A stretch of DNA of 64,000 nt. Source: an uncultured Bacteroides sp. Its GTDB lineage: Bacteria > Bacteroidota > Bacteroidia > Bacteroidales > Bacteroidaceae. Below the pieces are notes generated by a model. That model was not told the DNA's origin and ran no database searches. It saw only the letters and a list, made by a program, of their open reading frames with translations. Made by a program: the position numbers and the translations under genes. Position 1 is the stretch's first letter; every line of letters starts with the position of its first letter. Below are positions 35,463-45,050 of the stretch, piece after piece. The stretch is taken from assembly GCA_944322285.1 (NCBI GenBank), contig CALUOR010000007.1:1-64000 (forward strand). Reading direction: 5' to 3'.

Positions 35463-35757
35463 ATTCTCACCTTATTAAAATGATTAATACTACAAATATT
35501 TATTTCCTATTTTCGTTTATATTAATCCCTAACCCTGTTTCTATTTAGATTTAATAACACAAAGTTAAAGAAAACTTTTTTAAGGGCAAACTAATATTGT
35601 TAAAAATTCATTTTCAAGGAGCAAAAAGTCATAAATCATCCTTTCTCTTCCATGGGAAAGGGCAATGTTTCGCATAGAAGGGAGCAAAGCTCCGCATAGA
35701 GAGGGGCAATGTTTCGCGTTTGATACGCCGATGTTTATCATTTAAAGAGAAAGAGCG
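35463..35757. other. Intergenic region between ompA and the RND operon
   Basis: It holds the ompA -7 box (TAACTTTG on the minus strand at 35560-35567). Near 35670-35735 there is a short imperfect repetition of GGGCAATGTTTCGC (twice) and GGAGCAAAGCTCCGC. I see no gene in it. Confidence 0.5.
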
Positions 35758-38700
35758 TCACCGGACTTGCTTCCGCCTCCCGAACACGCGCCCCGCACAA
35801 AAGACGGGCAGGTAGAAGAAGATACCTACGACGGACATGGCCAGTCCGCCGATGGTGCCTGCCGCCAACGGGAACCAGAAAGAGGTCTTTTCGCCTATCA
35901 AGAAGGGGATGAAGCCCAGGATAGTGGAGACTACGGTCAGGAAGATGGGGATGATTTTCACATTCCATGCTTTGGTGTAGGCGCGTAGTGGCGTGAGTTT
36001 GGGGAATGCCCTGCGGATGGCGTTGTATTCGTTCAGGATGTAGATGCTGGCATTCACCGTGATGCCGCACAACAGGACGAACGACGCGAAGCCGCCTTGA
36101 TCGAAGTTCAGTCCGAAGAGGTAGAACGTGAGGAAGACGCCGATGTAGGATATCGGGATGACAAAGATGATGGCCAAGGGCTGTTTCAACGAGTCAAACA
36201 GGATGGCGGAGATGAAGAAGATGATGGAAATGACGATCAGCAGCAGTAGGTATTGCTTGTTGTCTTCTTTCCCCCAACTCCAATAGTTGTCATCGCTCTC
36301 CACCGTATAGCCCATGGGTAACAATTCGCTCATTTCCTCAATGTCTTTCTTCAGCAGTTTCCTTCCTTGCTCCGAGGAGCCGATGTATTCGTATTGCAGG
36401 CATAGCCGATATTGTTGGTTTTCCTTGGCTATCTTCTTGGGGGCTTGCTCCTTGGCCAACGTGGCAAAGTCGGACAACTTGTATGTTTTCCCGCTGATGC
36501 TGAAGGGCGTTTCCATCAGTGCCCAAACATCGTAGTTGTTGCTTTGCACAGAGTTCAGGCGCAGGTATTCCAGGTTGTTTTCATAGACGATGCTCCCTAT
36601 TGCCTGATTGTGCATGAATACGGGACGCAAGGCGGCAAACAATTGATAAGCGGTCAACCCTTCTTCGGCCATACGGCGTTTGTCGAAGTTCAGGAAGAAT
36701 TCGCTATAATCGTCTTTCCACCAGGAGAATTCGGAGTCTATTGTCACTTCCTTGATGCGGCGGTGGGTGAGCAGGCGTTCCTTCATTTCCTCTGCCCAGT
36801 GACTCAGTTCGTCATAGTTGTAGCCGTACATTTTGACACGGAAACTTCCGGCCGACTCGCGCACATCGTTGCTGAAACCTTGGTCCTGCAAGCCGTACAC
36901 GCTCCAGCTTCCTCCGCCTAATGTAAGTGCTTTGCTGATGATGTTGGCTTTCAGCGTATAGGGAAAACCCGTATGGCTGTATTCGTCTTTGAAGTATATC
37001 TGAATGGCGGCCCGGCGCGCGTTGTAAATGGATGTTTGGAACTGACGTATCTCCTTGAATTCGGTCAGATAGGTTTCCATCCGTTTCACCAATGTGTTCA
37101 TCTGCTCCAAGGTGCTGCCGTTGGGGAGGGTAGCGTTGACGTATAGCACCACTTCATTCTCGTCACGGTTGAAATAACTTCCGTTATATACTTTCTCCAC
37201 GAACAGGCGCAATGTTCCTCCTAATGCTTTGTCCACAACGGGTTTCACTTGTTCTTTGTACGTGACATTGTCGAATACTTGATTGTACCACTCTGCCCAT
37301 CGGCCTTTTTCTTCTGCCTTCTCTATTCGTTCCGGCAACAGGAATACGGGTAATCCGAAGGCAAGCAGCAATATAATGCAGGCCGCTACCCGGTAACGGC
37401 ATAACTGAAGAATCAGGCCACGGTAGAAACGGGTGAAATACACCGCTCCCCGTTTGACCCATAAGCGTGGATGCTTCGGCTTGCCGCGGCGTAATCCTAT
37501 TTTTTCTATCATGGGGGGGACGAAGAACAGGGCCACCAGGATGGATATGCCTAAGTTGATAATGACCACCGCCGCGAAGTCCTGTAGGTTCAACCGTATC
37601 TTTTCGTCTAAGAAGAAAATGATGACCAGGGCACCCATGGTGGTCAGTGTGGCGGCCAATATGGACATGAAGGCTTTCAGATTGTGTCGGCGCAGGATGT
37701 GGTCGGTCATGACGATGATGTTGTCTATGACCAGGTTCAGCGAGATGGTGATGCCTGCCAGCGAGTAGAGTTGTATCTCCAGGTCGAATATGTAATAGAG
37801 TATAAAGGCTACGGCAATGTTCACGCTCAGTCCGCTTACGATAAGGAACAGGTAGCGTAGGTTGCGGGTAATAACGGCTACGAACAGCAGGAGGATGAGC
37901 ACGGTCAGTGCGGTGCGGAAATAAATGGTATCTAATTCTTGGCTGATGTATTCGGTTGCATCGTAAGCGGTGTGTATTTCGTAGTTGTCGGGCATTGTTT
38001 GGCGTACTTCATCCATGACGTTTCTTACAGATTCAGCCAGTGTCAGCTGGTTGGCCGTTTCCGTTGCTGTAATGGAGAGGTAGACGGAGTTCAGTCCGTT
38101 GATGCGGTAGTATGAAGTCGGCTCTTCCTCCATGCGTGTCACGCTGACTATCTTGTCAAGAGGGATGCTGCTGCCTTCATTGGTGGGGATAAATATCTTT
38201 GCCGGAGTGAAAGCGTATTCGGCGTTTGCCGTGGAGCGGATGACTCTTATCCATTCCCGTTTGTTGGCGGAGTCAAATTCGCAGATGCCCAAAAACTCTT
38301 TGCTGTAGTATTCATTAATGGCTGTTTGCAGGTCGGACACACTGATGCCCAAGGCTGTCAGGCGGGCATTGTCATACGTGATGCGCCATTCCATCGGGGT
38401 GGCTCCGCTTAGCTCCACTTTATAGATGCCTTTCAAAGCTGCGAGCAGAGGTTTTATCTTTTCTTCACCATATTGCTGAATGAGAATGGGGGAGGCGGGA
38501 GCATTGAGGGTGAAAGTCATGAAAGGACGGGATGCTCCTTCGTCCGATCGTTGGGTAGAGATAGATGGATAACTCACTCCATTGGGCAGTTGCGACCACA
38601 GCTGTCTTATTAGTGTAGAAACCTCAAAGCGTGTGGCGTCCATGTCGGCATGTTTGTCCAATTCGATGCGGAGGCTGCCGTAGCCGTTATCCGAAGTGGA

Positions 38701-38952
38701 ACTGATGTTCTTGATGCCATTGACTCGCGAGAGCATACCTTCCAACTTGCTGGTTACTTCGGATTCGATAACCCGTGCTGAATTGCCCGGCATGTTGAAT
38801 GAGACAGTCAATCCGGGCATAGTGCTCGATGGTGACAGCTTGACAGGCAGCAACGAGGCCAATGCCAGCCCGATGAGTGACAGGCAGACAAAGGTCACAA
38901 TCAGTGTGAAGGATGACCACATCTTGGGTCGTGAGGTATCTTTATAGGTCAT
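35758..38952 (-). CDS. RND efflux permease (second of two in the operon)
   Basis: This 1064-residue protein has the RND layout: 12 transmembrane helices and two large periplasmic loops. Near helix 4 it has SLNLVIDNIIVMTDH, with the proton-relay aspartate kept as D-N rather than D-D. It is more diverged than its neighbour at 40645-43725 and may serve in a mixed trimer, as MdtB/MdtC do. No adaptor gene of its own is present. It begins right after element D, whose right end touches its start codon. The substrate is unknown. Confidence 0.9.
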   Translation of the reverse strand: MTYKDTSRPKMWSSFTLIVTFVCLSLIGLALASLLPVKLSPSSTMPGLTVSFNMPGNSARVIESEVTSKLEGMLSRVNGIKNISSTSDNGYGSLRIELDKHADMDATRFEVSTLIRQLWSQLPNGVSYPSISTQRSDEGASRPFMTFTLNAPASPILIQQYGEEKIKPLLAALKGIYKVELSGATPMEWRITYDNARLTALGISVSDLQTAINEYYSKEFLGICEFDSANKREWIRVIRSTANAEYAFTPAKIFIPTNEGSSIPLDKIVSVTRMEEEPTSYYRINGLNSVYLSITATETANQLTLAESVRNVMDEVRQTMPDNYEIHTAYDATEYISQELDTIYFRTALTVLILLLFVAVITRNLRYLFLIVSGLSVNIAVAFILYYIFDLEIQLYSLAGITISLNLVIDNIIVMTDHILRRHNLKAFMSILAATLTTMGALVIIFFLDEKIRLNLQDFAAVVIINLGISILVALFFVPPMIEKIGLRRGKPKHPRLWVKRGAVYFTRFYRGLILQLCRYRVAACIILLLAFGLPVFLLPERIEKAEEKGRWAEWYNQVFDNVTYKEQVKPVVDKALGGTLRLFVEKVYNGSYFNRDENEVVLYVNATLPNGSTLEQMNTLVKRMETYLTEFKEIRQFQTSIYNARRAAIQIYFKDEYSHTGFPYTLKANIISKALTLGGGSWSVYGLQDQGFSNDVRESAGSFRVKMYGYNYDELSHWAEEMKERLLTHRRIKEVTIDSEFSWWKDDYSEFFLNFDKRRMAEEGLTAYQLFAALRPVFMHNQAIGSIVYENNLEYLRLNSVQSNNYDVWALMETPFSISGKTYKLSDFATLAKEQAPKKIAKENQQYRLCLQYEYIGSSEQGRKLLKKDIEEMSELLPMGYTVESDDNYWSWGKEDNKQYLLLLIVISIIFFISAILFDSLKQPLAIIFVIPISYIGVFLTFYLFGLNFDQGGFASFVLLCGITVNASIYILNEYNAIRRAFPKLTPLRAYTKAWNVKIIPIFLTVVSTILGFIPFLIGEKTSFWFPLAAGTIGGLAMSVVGIFFYLPVFCAGRVFGRRKQVR

Positions 38953-39177
38953 AAATGATAATTTATCGGGTTGTTTTTAGGCACGGATTACACGGATTGG
39001 TCACGGATTTACTCAAGGTATCCTTGTCATGTCGAGCTTGTCGAGACATCTCACGTAGCGCATGGGAAAGCATGGTGTGAGACCCCTCGACTACGCTCGG
39101 GGTGACAGAGACATAGCAAAAAACTAAAATCTCTGTGTAATCCGTGTAATCCGTGCCTAAAAATAAATTTCCATTTC
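38952..39177. repeat. Palindromic element D between TolC and RND genes
   Basis: The ends AAATGATAATTTA (38953-38965) and TAAATTTCCATTTC (39164-39177) are complementary. The core arms are GGCACGGATTACACGGATT and AATCCGTGTAATCCGTGCC. The inner module has CATGTCGAGCTTGTCGAGACA and CCCCTCGACTACGCTCGGGG. It fills the complete gap from the TolC stop to the RND start and shares its core with element C. Confidence 0.8.
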
Positions 39178-39179
39178 TT

Positions 39180-40664
39180 TTACAAATACGTATTAAAGTC
39201 AAAGCGTTCGGAAAGCGAGAAGCCGGAATCGAAGTCATACAGCGTCAGCTTCCTTATCTTATAGTAACTCAGCCAGTAGTTTTGCAGGGCAGTGATGTAA
39301 TTCTTCTGTGCTTCCTGCTGGCGGTTCAGTGCCAAGGTCAGACTACTGATGTCTGCTTTGCCGATGATGAAGCGTTTCCGCGTCTCATCGTAAGCCAGCT
39401 CGGCAAGGTCTAAAGCTTCTTCCGCGCTGGCTATCAGTTCTTGCTGCACATTGAAGTCGCTCACCGTCATGAGTACATCCTCTTCTAAGGTGATTTCTTC
39501 CTGACGGGCAGCTATCTTTACAACATTCAGGTTGTTCTTTGCCATGTTGTATTTACCTTTGCGCACGCCCCAATCCACCAACGGGATAGAGACGGAGAAA
39601 GACACCAAGTCCTGTTGCAACAGATTTTTGTAGGCGGCGCCTAAGTTGTTTGCCACTTGGTTGAAGCCTACACTGGCATTGAAACTGGCGTTGAACATCG
39701 ATTCTTTCCGGGTCTTGTCCACGTTCTGCTCCGCTTCTAATACATTTTGGCGTTGTTCCAAATAAGTCGGGTTATTCTCTTTGGCCAATGCCAATGCTTC
39801 GTCTGCCGAAACAGTGATGGCTCGTGGTCGTGAAGGTAAGTCTAGCTCAATGCGAGTGTTCTTGTCCAGGTTCAGGAAAGTGGCAAGTGCCGACATGGCA
39901 CGCTTCAAACTTATTTCCGCGTTGCGTAGTGTGTTCCTGGCGTTCACTTTGTCGAGTTTCAGTGTCAGCAGGTCGGCTTGTGAGATGGAGGCTATCTTTT
40001 GTCGTTGCTGCCCGATGGCGTACAATGTATCGGTGGTTGTCACGTTGTCTGCTGCAAGTTGGTATTCAGCTTGTGCCATGGCCAGACTGAAGAAGTAGTT
40101 CACGGCTTCCTCGGACACCTCTTCCGTATTATAGATAAACTGCCGCTTCACTTTTTCGTACTTCAAGGGTTCTATTTTCCGGTCCCACCTAAAGGCGTTG
40201 TAACCCAACAGGTTTTGGGAATAGCCAATGCGGAACGGTACAGTGGAGAACTGCGTGGACTTGGTGGCGCCGAAGTTGCGCATGTAGTCCAGTTCGGTAT
40301 CTATATAGAATGTACCGCCTAATAGGTCGAAGTTCTGTTCGATGCTCAGTCCGGCGTTGGCACTGTACATCTGTTGTTCACGATACACGTCCAGGTCTTG
40401 TTCGGAGTCATAACGTTGGGTGATGTAGCGGTAGTATTGCGCCGGTGTGATGTTGAGGGTCAGGCTCGGCAGACGTGCGGCTTTGTAGGAACGGTATTCC
40501 CAATAGCCGGACAAATACATGTTCTGATAGCGGAATGCCGACAGCGAGCTGTCATTGGCCATGCGGATGGTGTGCTGAAGGCTGAGGCGCAACGAACGTT
40601 GTGCCTGTAGACCGGTTGCACACAATGCCAGCAGGATGCAGATATTAACGATTCGGAGTTTCAT
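39180..40664 (-). CDS. TolC-family outer-membrane protein of the RND operon
   Basis: This 494-residue protein has a signal peptide ending TGLQAQ and two TolC repeats rich in long helices, for example NYFFSLAMAQAEYQLAADNV and DVLMTVSDFNVQQELIASAEE. It forms the outer-membrane exit duct for the RND pumps. It overlaps the upstream RND gene by 20 bases, so it is translated together with it. Confidence 0.9.
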   Translation of the reverse strand: MKLRIVNICILLALCATGLQAQRSLRLSLQHTIRMANDSSLSAFRYQNMYLSGYWEYRSYKAARLPSLTLNITPAQYYRYITQRYDSEQDLDVYREQQMYSANAGLSIEQNFDLLGGTFYIDTELDYMRNFGATKSTQFSTVPFRIGYSQNLLGYNAFRWDRKIEPLKYEKVKRQFIYNTEEVSEEAVNYFFSLAMAQAEYQLAADNVTTTDTLYAIGQQRQKIASISQADLLTLKLDKVNARNTLRNAEISLKRAMSALATFLNLDKNTRIELDLPSRPRAITVSADEALALAKENNPTYLEQRQNVLEAEQNVDKTRKESMFNASFNASVGFNQVANNLGAAYKNLLQQDLVSFSVSIPLVDWGVRKGKYNMAKNNLNVVKIAARQEEITLEEDVLMTVSDFNVQQELIASAEEALDLAELAYDETRKRFIIGKADISSLTLALNRQQEAQKNYITALQNYWLSYYKIRKLTLYDFDSGFSLSERFDFNTYL

Positions 40665-43600
40665 GTTTTCGGTAAATAAGCCAATAAATTAAAGGTATTA
40701 CAAATAAACTTACGACCAGTCCCACCATCATGGTTCCTATCATGGCGATGGAGAGCGGACGTTGCAGTTCCGAGCCCATGTCAGAAGTGAAAAGCAGTGG
40801 TACCATGGCAAACACTGTGGTGAGTGTGGTCATGATGATGGCGCGCAGGCGTCGGTGTCCTGCCGTGTGGATAGCTTCCATTAGGGGCATTCCTTCGCGG
40901 CGCAGTTCGTTGATGCCGTCCAGTTTTAGGATGGAGTCGTTAACGACAATACCGCAGGAGACGATGAGGCCAATGGCAGACATTAGGTTCAGGGAATGCC
41001 CCAACGCCCATAGCAGTACCATGCCGAAAGCAATGTCTATAGGAATTTCCGCAAGTACAATCAGAGGTTGGAGAAAACTCTCGAACTGGGCGCACAGAAT
41101 AAAATACATCAGTAGGATGGAGATAAAAAGAATTACCGTCAGTTCGCCAATCATCTTCCGGTTGGAGAAGTAACTGCCGGAGAAACTGACATCCCAATGT
41201 TTGTTCTCGTCTACCACTTCCCTTACTTGTTCCATTAGTTGTGGCGCGTCTTTTACGTTATAAAAACGGATGGGGATGTATTCTCCATTGCGGTTGGCGG
41301 TGATTTCTTTTAAGTCCTCATCAGGTACAATCTTTACCAGTTCGCGTAGCGGAATAAAGGCCTGTTCCTGATTGTCGGCATCGTTTTGCGCTTTCACCAA
41401 GGTCTCTTCCAATACGCTGTTTACGGTCATTTCCCTTCCCGCTATGCCTATGGGCACATATTGCTGGTAGGAGCGGAGGGTGGATACTTGGTTGTCTTTA
41501 AAGGCGGTGCGTAGTACGCGGACCACTTCATCATAGCTGACGTTGTACACTAATAGTTTGTTGCGGTCGATCACCAGATTCAATTGATTCCGGAATGCTG
41601 TTCCGTCAAGGGTATGTCCGGTGACTTTGGCAATGTTTTCTTCCAGCTTGCGCAGTTCGGCGGTTTCCGGTGTGACGCTTTTGTCGGTGGCGTGCAGTTG
41701 TGCCACCACATCGGCTTCTCCCGTTACAAACAGTTTCTCGAATATGTTGACAGGAGGAGCGAATGTGACGGAAGCTTCCGGATAAACGCTTCGTACTTCC
41801 TGTTCCAGCATTTTCTGTAGTGGGGCAATGTCTGCCGGATGGGGTGTTTTGAAGTATAATTCTGCTTCACCGGTGGAAAGCTCATGGTCTGTGCCGAGCA
41901 CAAAATCCTGCACGCCGATATAGGCCGTATGTTCCTGTGCCAACGTGTCCGCTTTGCGAAGCAGGTTGTTCACACGTCGGTTGTTTTCGTCCACATGAAT
42001 ATTTTCGTTCCATTCCACGTTCATCACTAGTTCGTTCTGGTCGATGTGCGGCATACGTTCTTTGTCTATCAGCCAAAACATGAATACGCACAATGGCAGT
42101 GAGAACAAAGCAAACAGCAAGGTGAAGCGTTTGTGGGAGAATGCCCAATCAATGCCTGTGTCATAGAACCGGGTCAGCCATTCATTTTTCAGCAGGTTTT
42201 TAAAGCTGGCGGTAAACCAGTTGTGCTTTCTTAATCCTATGCGGAAGAATAGGATGTATAGTACCGGCAGCAGCATGATGCCCGTGAAATAGGAAACAGT
42301 CAGTCCGGAGGTAATGGAGAATGCTTCGTCCATGAAGATGGCACCGGCAATGCCGCTCATGAAGACCAATGGTACGAACACGGCGATTGTTGTAAGGGAG
42401 GAACTGAGCATGGGCGTTATCATCTCCGTAGTACCGGCTGCGGCGGCTCTTTTCAGCGAATAGCCTCGGTCCCGGTATTGCGATACGTTTTCCGTCACAA
42501 TAATGGCGTTGTCTATCATCATACCCACCGCCAATATCAGTCCCGATAGTGAAATGATGTTCAGCGACACCTTGCAGAGGTAGAAGCAGAAGAAGGTAAT
42601 GACCACGGAGACAATCATTGTGATGCCTATAACCAACGGTGAACGGACATCACCGATGAAGAATACCGCCACAATGAAGATAAAGAGGAAACCCAGCGTA
42701 AAATTTTGTTGCAGGTTGGAGATGCTGTAGTCCAGCAATTCAGTCTGGTTGCGGCTGATGCTGAATGTGATGTCCGGATAAATCCGAGTGAAATAGTCGG
42801 TCGTCTTCTTTAACTCTTGCTTCAGGTTGTCCATGTTTTCCTCGCTCTGTTTGATAATGGCCAGGGTGACGGCCCGTTTGCCATCGGCCAGTGAGCGACC
42901 CATTTCGTTTTGAGTAACTAGTTGCACGGAACAGATGTCTTTCAGCTGCATGATGCGTCCGTCATGGTTGAAGTAGATGTTTTCCACATCTTCCGGTGTG
43001 CGCAGCAGCGAGGCAATGCGTATGTTGTATTCGTAGTATCCGTCGCGCACCAGCATACTGCCCGGTTCTGCGTTATTATTGGCGAGCACATTTTCCAGCT
43101 CTTCAATGCCCATGCCCATTCCTTCCATCTTGTTCACATCGGGCACGATGCGTAATAGACTGCCTGGCACACCGGTCATGTCTGCCATGGCCACTTGAGG
43201 CAGTTGCTCGATGCGGCGTTTCACTACATTCTCCGCCAATTCGCAGAGGTTCAGAAACGCCTGCTCGTTGGTTTCGTGGTAGGGAACGTCTTCTTTCAGT
43301 GTCATGTTCAGGTAGAACACGGGAATGTCCGTTGCGCTAGCCTTGATGGCTTTGGGACGCACGGCGTCTTTGGGCAGATTGTTCATGGCGGCGTCAATCT
43401 TCTCGTTCACCTCAATGAATGCCAAATCCGTATCGGTGCCAAATTCGAATCCTAAGCGGATGACGCCTGTGCCGTCCCGTGTCTCGCTGGTCAGTTCGCT
43501 CAGTCCGGATACTTGCATCAGTTGTCTCCGCACAGGTGCCACCATGGTGTTCTCCAGTTCGCGTGCGGAAGCATTCTCGCCGGTTACCTGTATGGTAATC

Positions 43601-43725
43601 TGTGGGATGTCAATGTCTGGCAACAGCGATACCGGCAACGAGAAGTAGGTCACCAGTCCGATGATGAAGCAGGCTGTGAATGCCATCAGCACCGCTATCG
43701 GTCGTTGTATCAAGAATTTTACCAT
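40645..43725 (-). CDS. RND efflux permease (HAE-1/AcrB-like, first of two)
   Basis: This protein of about 1026 residues begins MVKFLIQRPIAVLMAF, the typical RND start. The upstream extension to 43851 runs through repeat element E and is not coding. It has 12 helices and two periplasmic pore regions. The helix-4 motif is VGMMIDNAIIVTENV and the helix-10/11 region is AIGLIVSCGIVVNDSILKLDG. It uses proton motive force to pump substrates from the periplasm through the adaptor and TolC partners encoded on both sides. Confidence 0.93.
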   Translation of the reverse strand: MVKFLIQRPIAVLMAFTACFIIGLVTYFSLPVSLLPDIDIPQITIQVTGENASARELENTMVAPVRRQLMQVSGLSELTSETRDGTGVIRLGFEFGTDTDLAFIEVNEKIDAAMNNLPKDAVRPKAIKASATDIPVFYLNMTLKEDVPYHETNEQAFLNLCELAENVVKRRIEQLPQVAMADMTGVPGSLLRIVPDVNKMEGMGMGIEELENVLANNNAEPGSMLVRDGYYEYNIRIASLLRTPEDVENIYFNHDGRIMQLKDICSVQLVTQNEMGRSLADGKRAVTLAIIKQSEENMDNLKQELKKTTDYFTRIYPDITFSISRNQTELLDYSISNLQQNFTLGFLFIFIVAVFFIGDVRSPLVIGITMIVSVVITFFCFYLCKVSLNIISLSGLILAVGMMIDNAIIVTENVSQYRDRGYSLKRAAAAGTTEMITPMLSSSLTTIAVFVPLVFMSGIAGAIFMDEAFSITSGLTVSYFTGIMLLPVLYILFFRIGLRKHNWFTASFKNLLKNEWLTRFYDTGIDWAFSHKRFTLLFALFSLPLCVFMFWLIDKERMPHIDQNELVMNVEWNENIHVDENNRRVNNLLRKADTLAQEHTAYIGVQDFVLGTDHELSTGEAELYFKTPHPADIAPLQKMLEQEVRSVYPEASVTFAPPVNIFEKLFVTGEADVVAQLHATDKSVTPETAELRKLEENIAKVTGHTLDGTAFRNQLNLVIDRNKLLVYNVSYDEVVRVLRTAFKDNQVSTLRSYQQYVPIGIAGREMTVNSVLEETLVKAQNDADNQEQAFIPLRELVKIVPDEDLKEITANRNGEYIPIRFYNVKDAPQLMEQVREVVDENKHWDVSFSGSYFSNRKMIGELTVILFISILLMYFILCAQFESFLQPLIVLAEIPIDIAFGMVLLWALGHSLNLMSAIGLIVSCGIVVNDSILKLDGINELRREGMPLMEAIHTAGHRRLRAIIMTTLTTVFAMVPLLFTSDMGSELQRPLSIAMIGTMMVGLVVSLFVIPLIYWLIYRKHETPNR

Positions 43726-43735
43726 ATTGTTTTGT

Positions 43736-43890
43736 AAATGGGAATTTAGCGGGCGGAGCCCGCAATGTGTCAATGTGCTAATATGCCAATGTGCTAATGC
43801 CCTGCAGCATGAGAACACGCCAACGCAAACACAGCGCAGCCCAATTAGCACATTGGCACATTAGCATATTAGCACATTAAATTATCATTT
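43736..43890. repeat. Palindromic element E between adaptor and RND genes
   Basis: The ends AAATGGGAATTTA (43736-43748) and TAAATTATCATTT (43878-43890) are complementary. The core has CGGGCGGAGCCCG and GTGCTAATATGCCAATGTGC facing GCACATTGGCACATTAGC. The TGA stop of the adaptor gene lies inside the right end. The core is almost identical to that of element J at 63732-63939. Confidence 0.85.
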
Positions 43891-44979
43891 TCCTTCTCTC
43901 ACCACTACCGGAGCCTCATGTGCCAGATTGACGTTGCCCGTCACTATGATTTGCGCCCCTTCCTCCATGCCGTCACCCGTTACGGTGTATTCCGTCATGT
44001 TTTCCAGTCCGGTCTGCACGTAGTTCCACATCGCCTTGTTGTCTTTCAGCGTGAACACTACTTGCTTGCCCGAGCGTAGCACTACCGCAGTCTTAGGTAT
44101 CACCAGCTGATTGGGTACGGAACGTTTTACGCTTACCCGAACGTTCATGCCGTCAAACAGCCGGCTTGCACCTTCCACGGTAGCTTTTACCTTTACCATG
44201 CCGTTCTCATCCACCAGCGGATTGATTTCCGCAATGCGTCCCTTGCAGGGCGTTAGCGTAGCGGCATAGGGCGTCACTTCTACCCGGTCTCCTTCGTTTA
44301 TCAGCGGCAGTTCGCTTTCCAGTACCGTGAACGCCACCTCCATATTACCGGTTCCTATTACCCGGCAGAAAGGTTGCGAGGCATCGGGCTTGTTAAAGCG
44401 TTTGCCCGTCAGGTTGGCTACTACTCCGTCAAAGGGGGCGGTCAGGGTCGCTTGTTCCCTCTCGTAGCGGGCCAGTTCATAGTTGGCTTGACTCTGTGCG
44501 TATCCGCTTCGTGTCTCGGCCAACTCCCGTATGCTGGCTGGTACGTCCTGCATGCGGTCTGGCGCATAACCTTGTCCTATCAGTACATCCTGCATCTCCA
44601 GTTCGGCTTGCGCCAGACTGGTCTGCGCCTGTTGCAATTGGTTATCCAGGGTAAAGAGTGCCAGTTCCGCTATCTTTTGCCCTTTACTTACCCGGTCGCC
44701 GTTCTTCACATACACTTGTGCCACCGGTTCCGATGTAACCCGGAAACTGAGGTCGGCATATTGTTTGGCTTCCACTTTGCCGTTGCTCACCAATTCGTGG
44801 TCGAAGCTTCTGCGTTTCAGTTCCATGACGGTTACCGTACTCGTCTGTTCGGGCAATGCAGTGGCGATGCCTTGCTCTTCTTCCGCCGGCTTGTCGCTGT
44901 TTCCTCCTGAGCAGGAGGCCAATAACAAGAGCAATGCCCATGTGTATTTGTTTCCTGTCTGTTTATCAGTCCTTTTCAT
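43885..44979 (-). CDS. RND periplasmic adaptor lipoprotein
   Basis: This 364-residue adaptor has a lipoprotein signal (WALLLLLASC), lipoyl segments (GKVEAKQYADLSFRVTSEPV and QATLTAPFDGVVANLTGKRF), a short hairpin and beta-barrel domains. It links the RND permeases to the TolC duct. It is the first gene of the four-gene operon adaptor-RND-TolC-RND. Confidence 0.92.
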   Translation of the reverse strand: MKRTDKQTGNKYTWALLLLLASCSGGNSDKPAEEEQGIATALPEQTSTVTVMELKRRSFDHELVSNGKVEAKQYADLSFRVTSEPVAQVYVKNGDRVSKGQKIAELALFTLDNQLQQAQTSLAQAELEMQDVLIGQGYAPDRMQDVPASIRELAETRSGYAQSQANYELARYEREQATLTAPFDGVVANLTGKRFNKPDASQPFCRVIGTGNMEVAFTVLESELPLINEGDRVEVTPYAATLTPCKGRIAEINPLVDENGMVKVKATVEGASRLFDGMNVRVSVKRSVPNQLVIPKTAVVLRSGKQVVFTLKDNKAMWNYVQTGLENMTEYTVTGDGMEEGAQIIVTGNVNLAHEAPVVVREGK

Positions 44980-45050
44980 GTTTATCAGATTCTTATCTTT
45001 TCGTAAATCGTTTATAATCCGCTACAAATATAGAATTATTTCTTTTATCC

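Noticed and set aside
43725-43851. 42-residue N-terminal extension of the first RND permease
   Set aside because: It is encoded by palindromic element E; the RND family starts at MVKFLIQRP.
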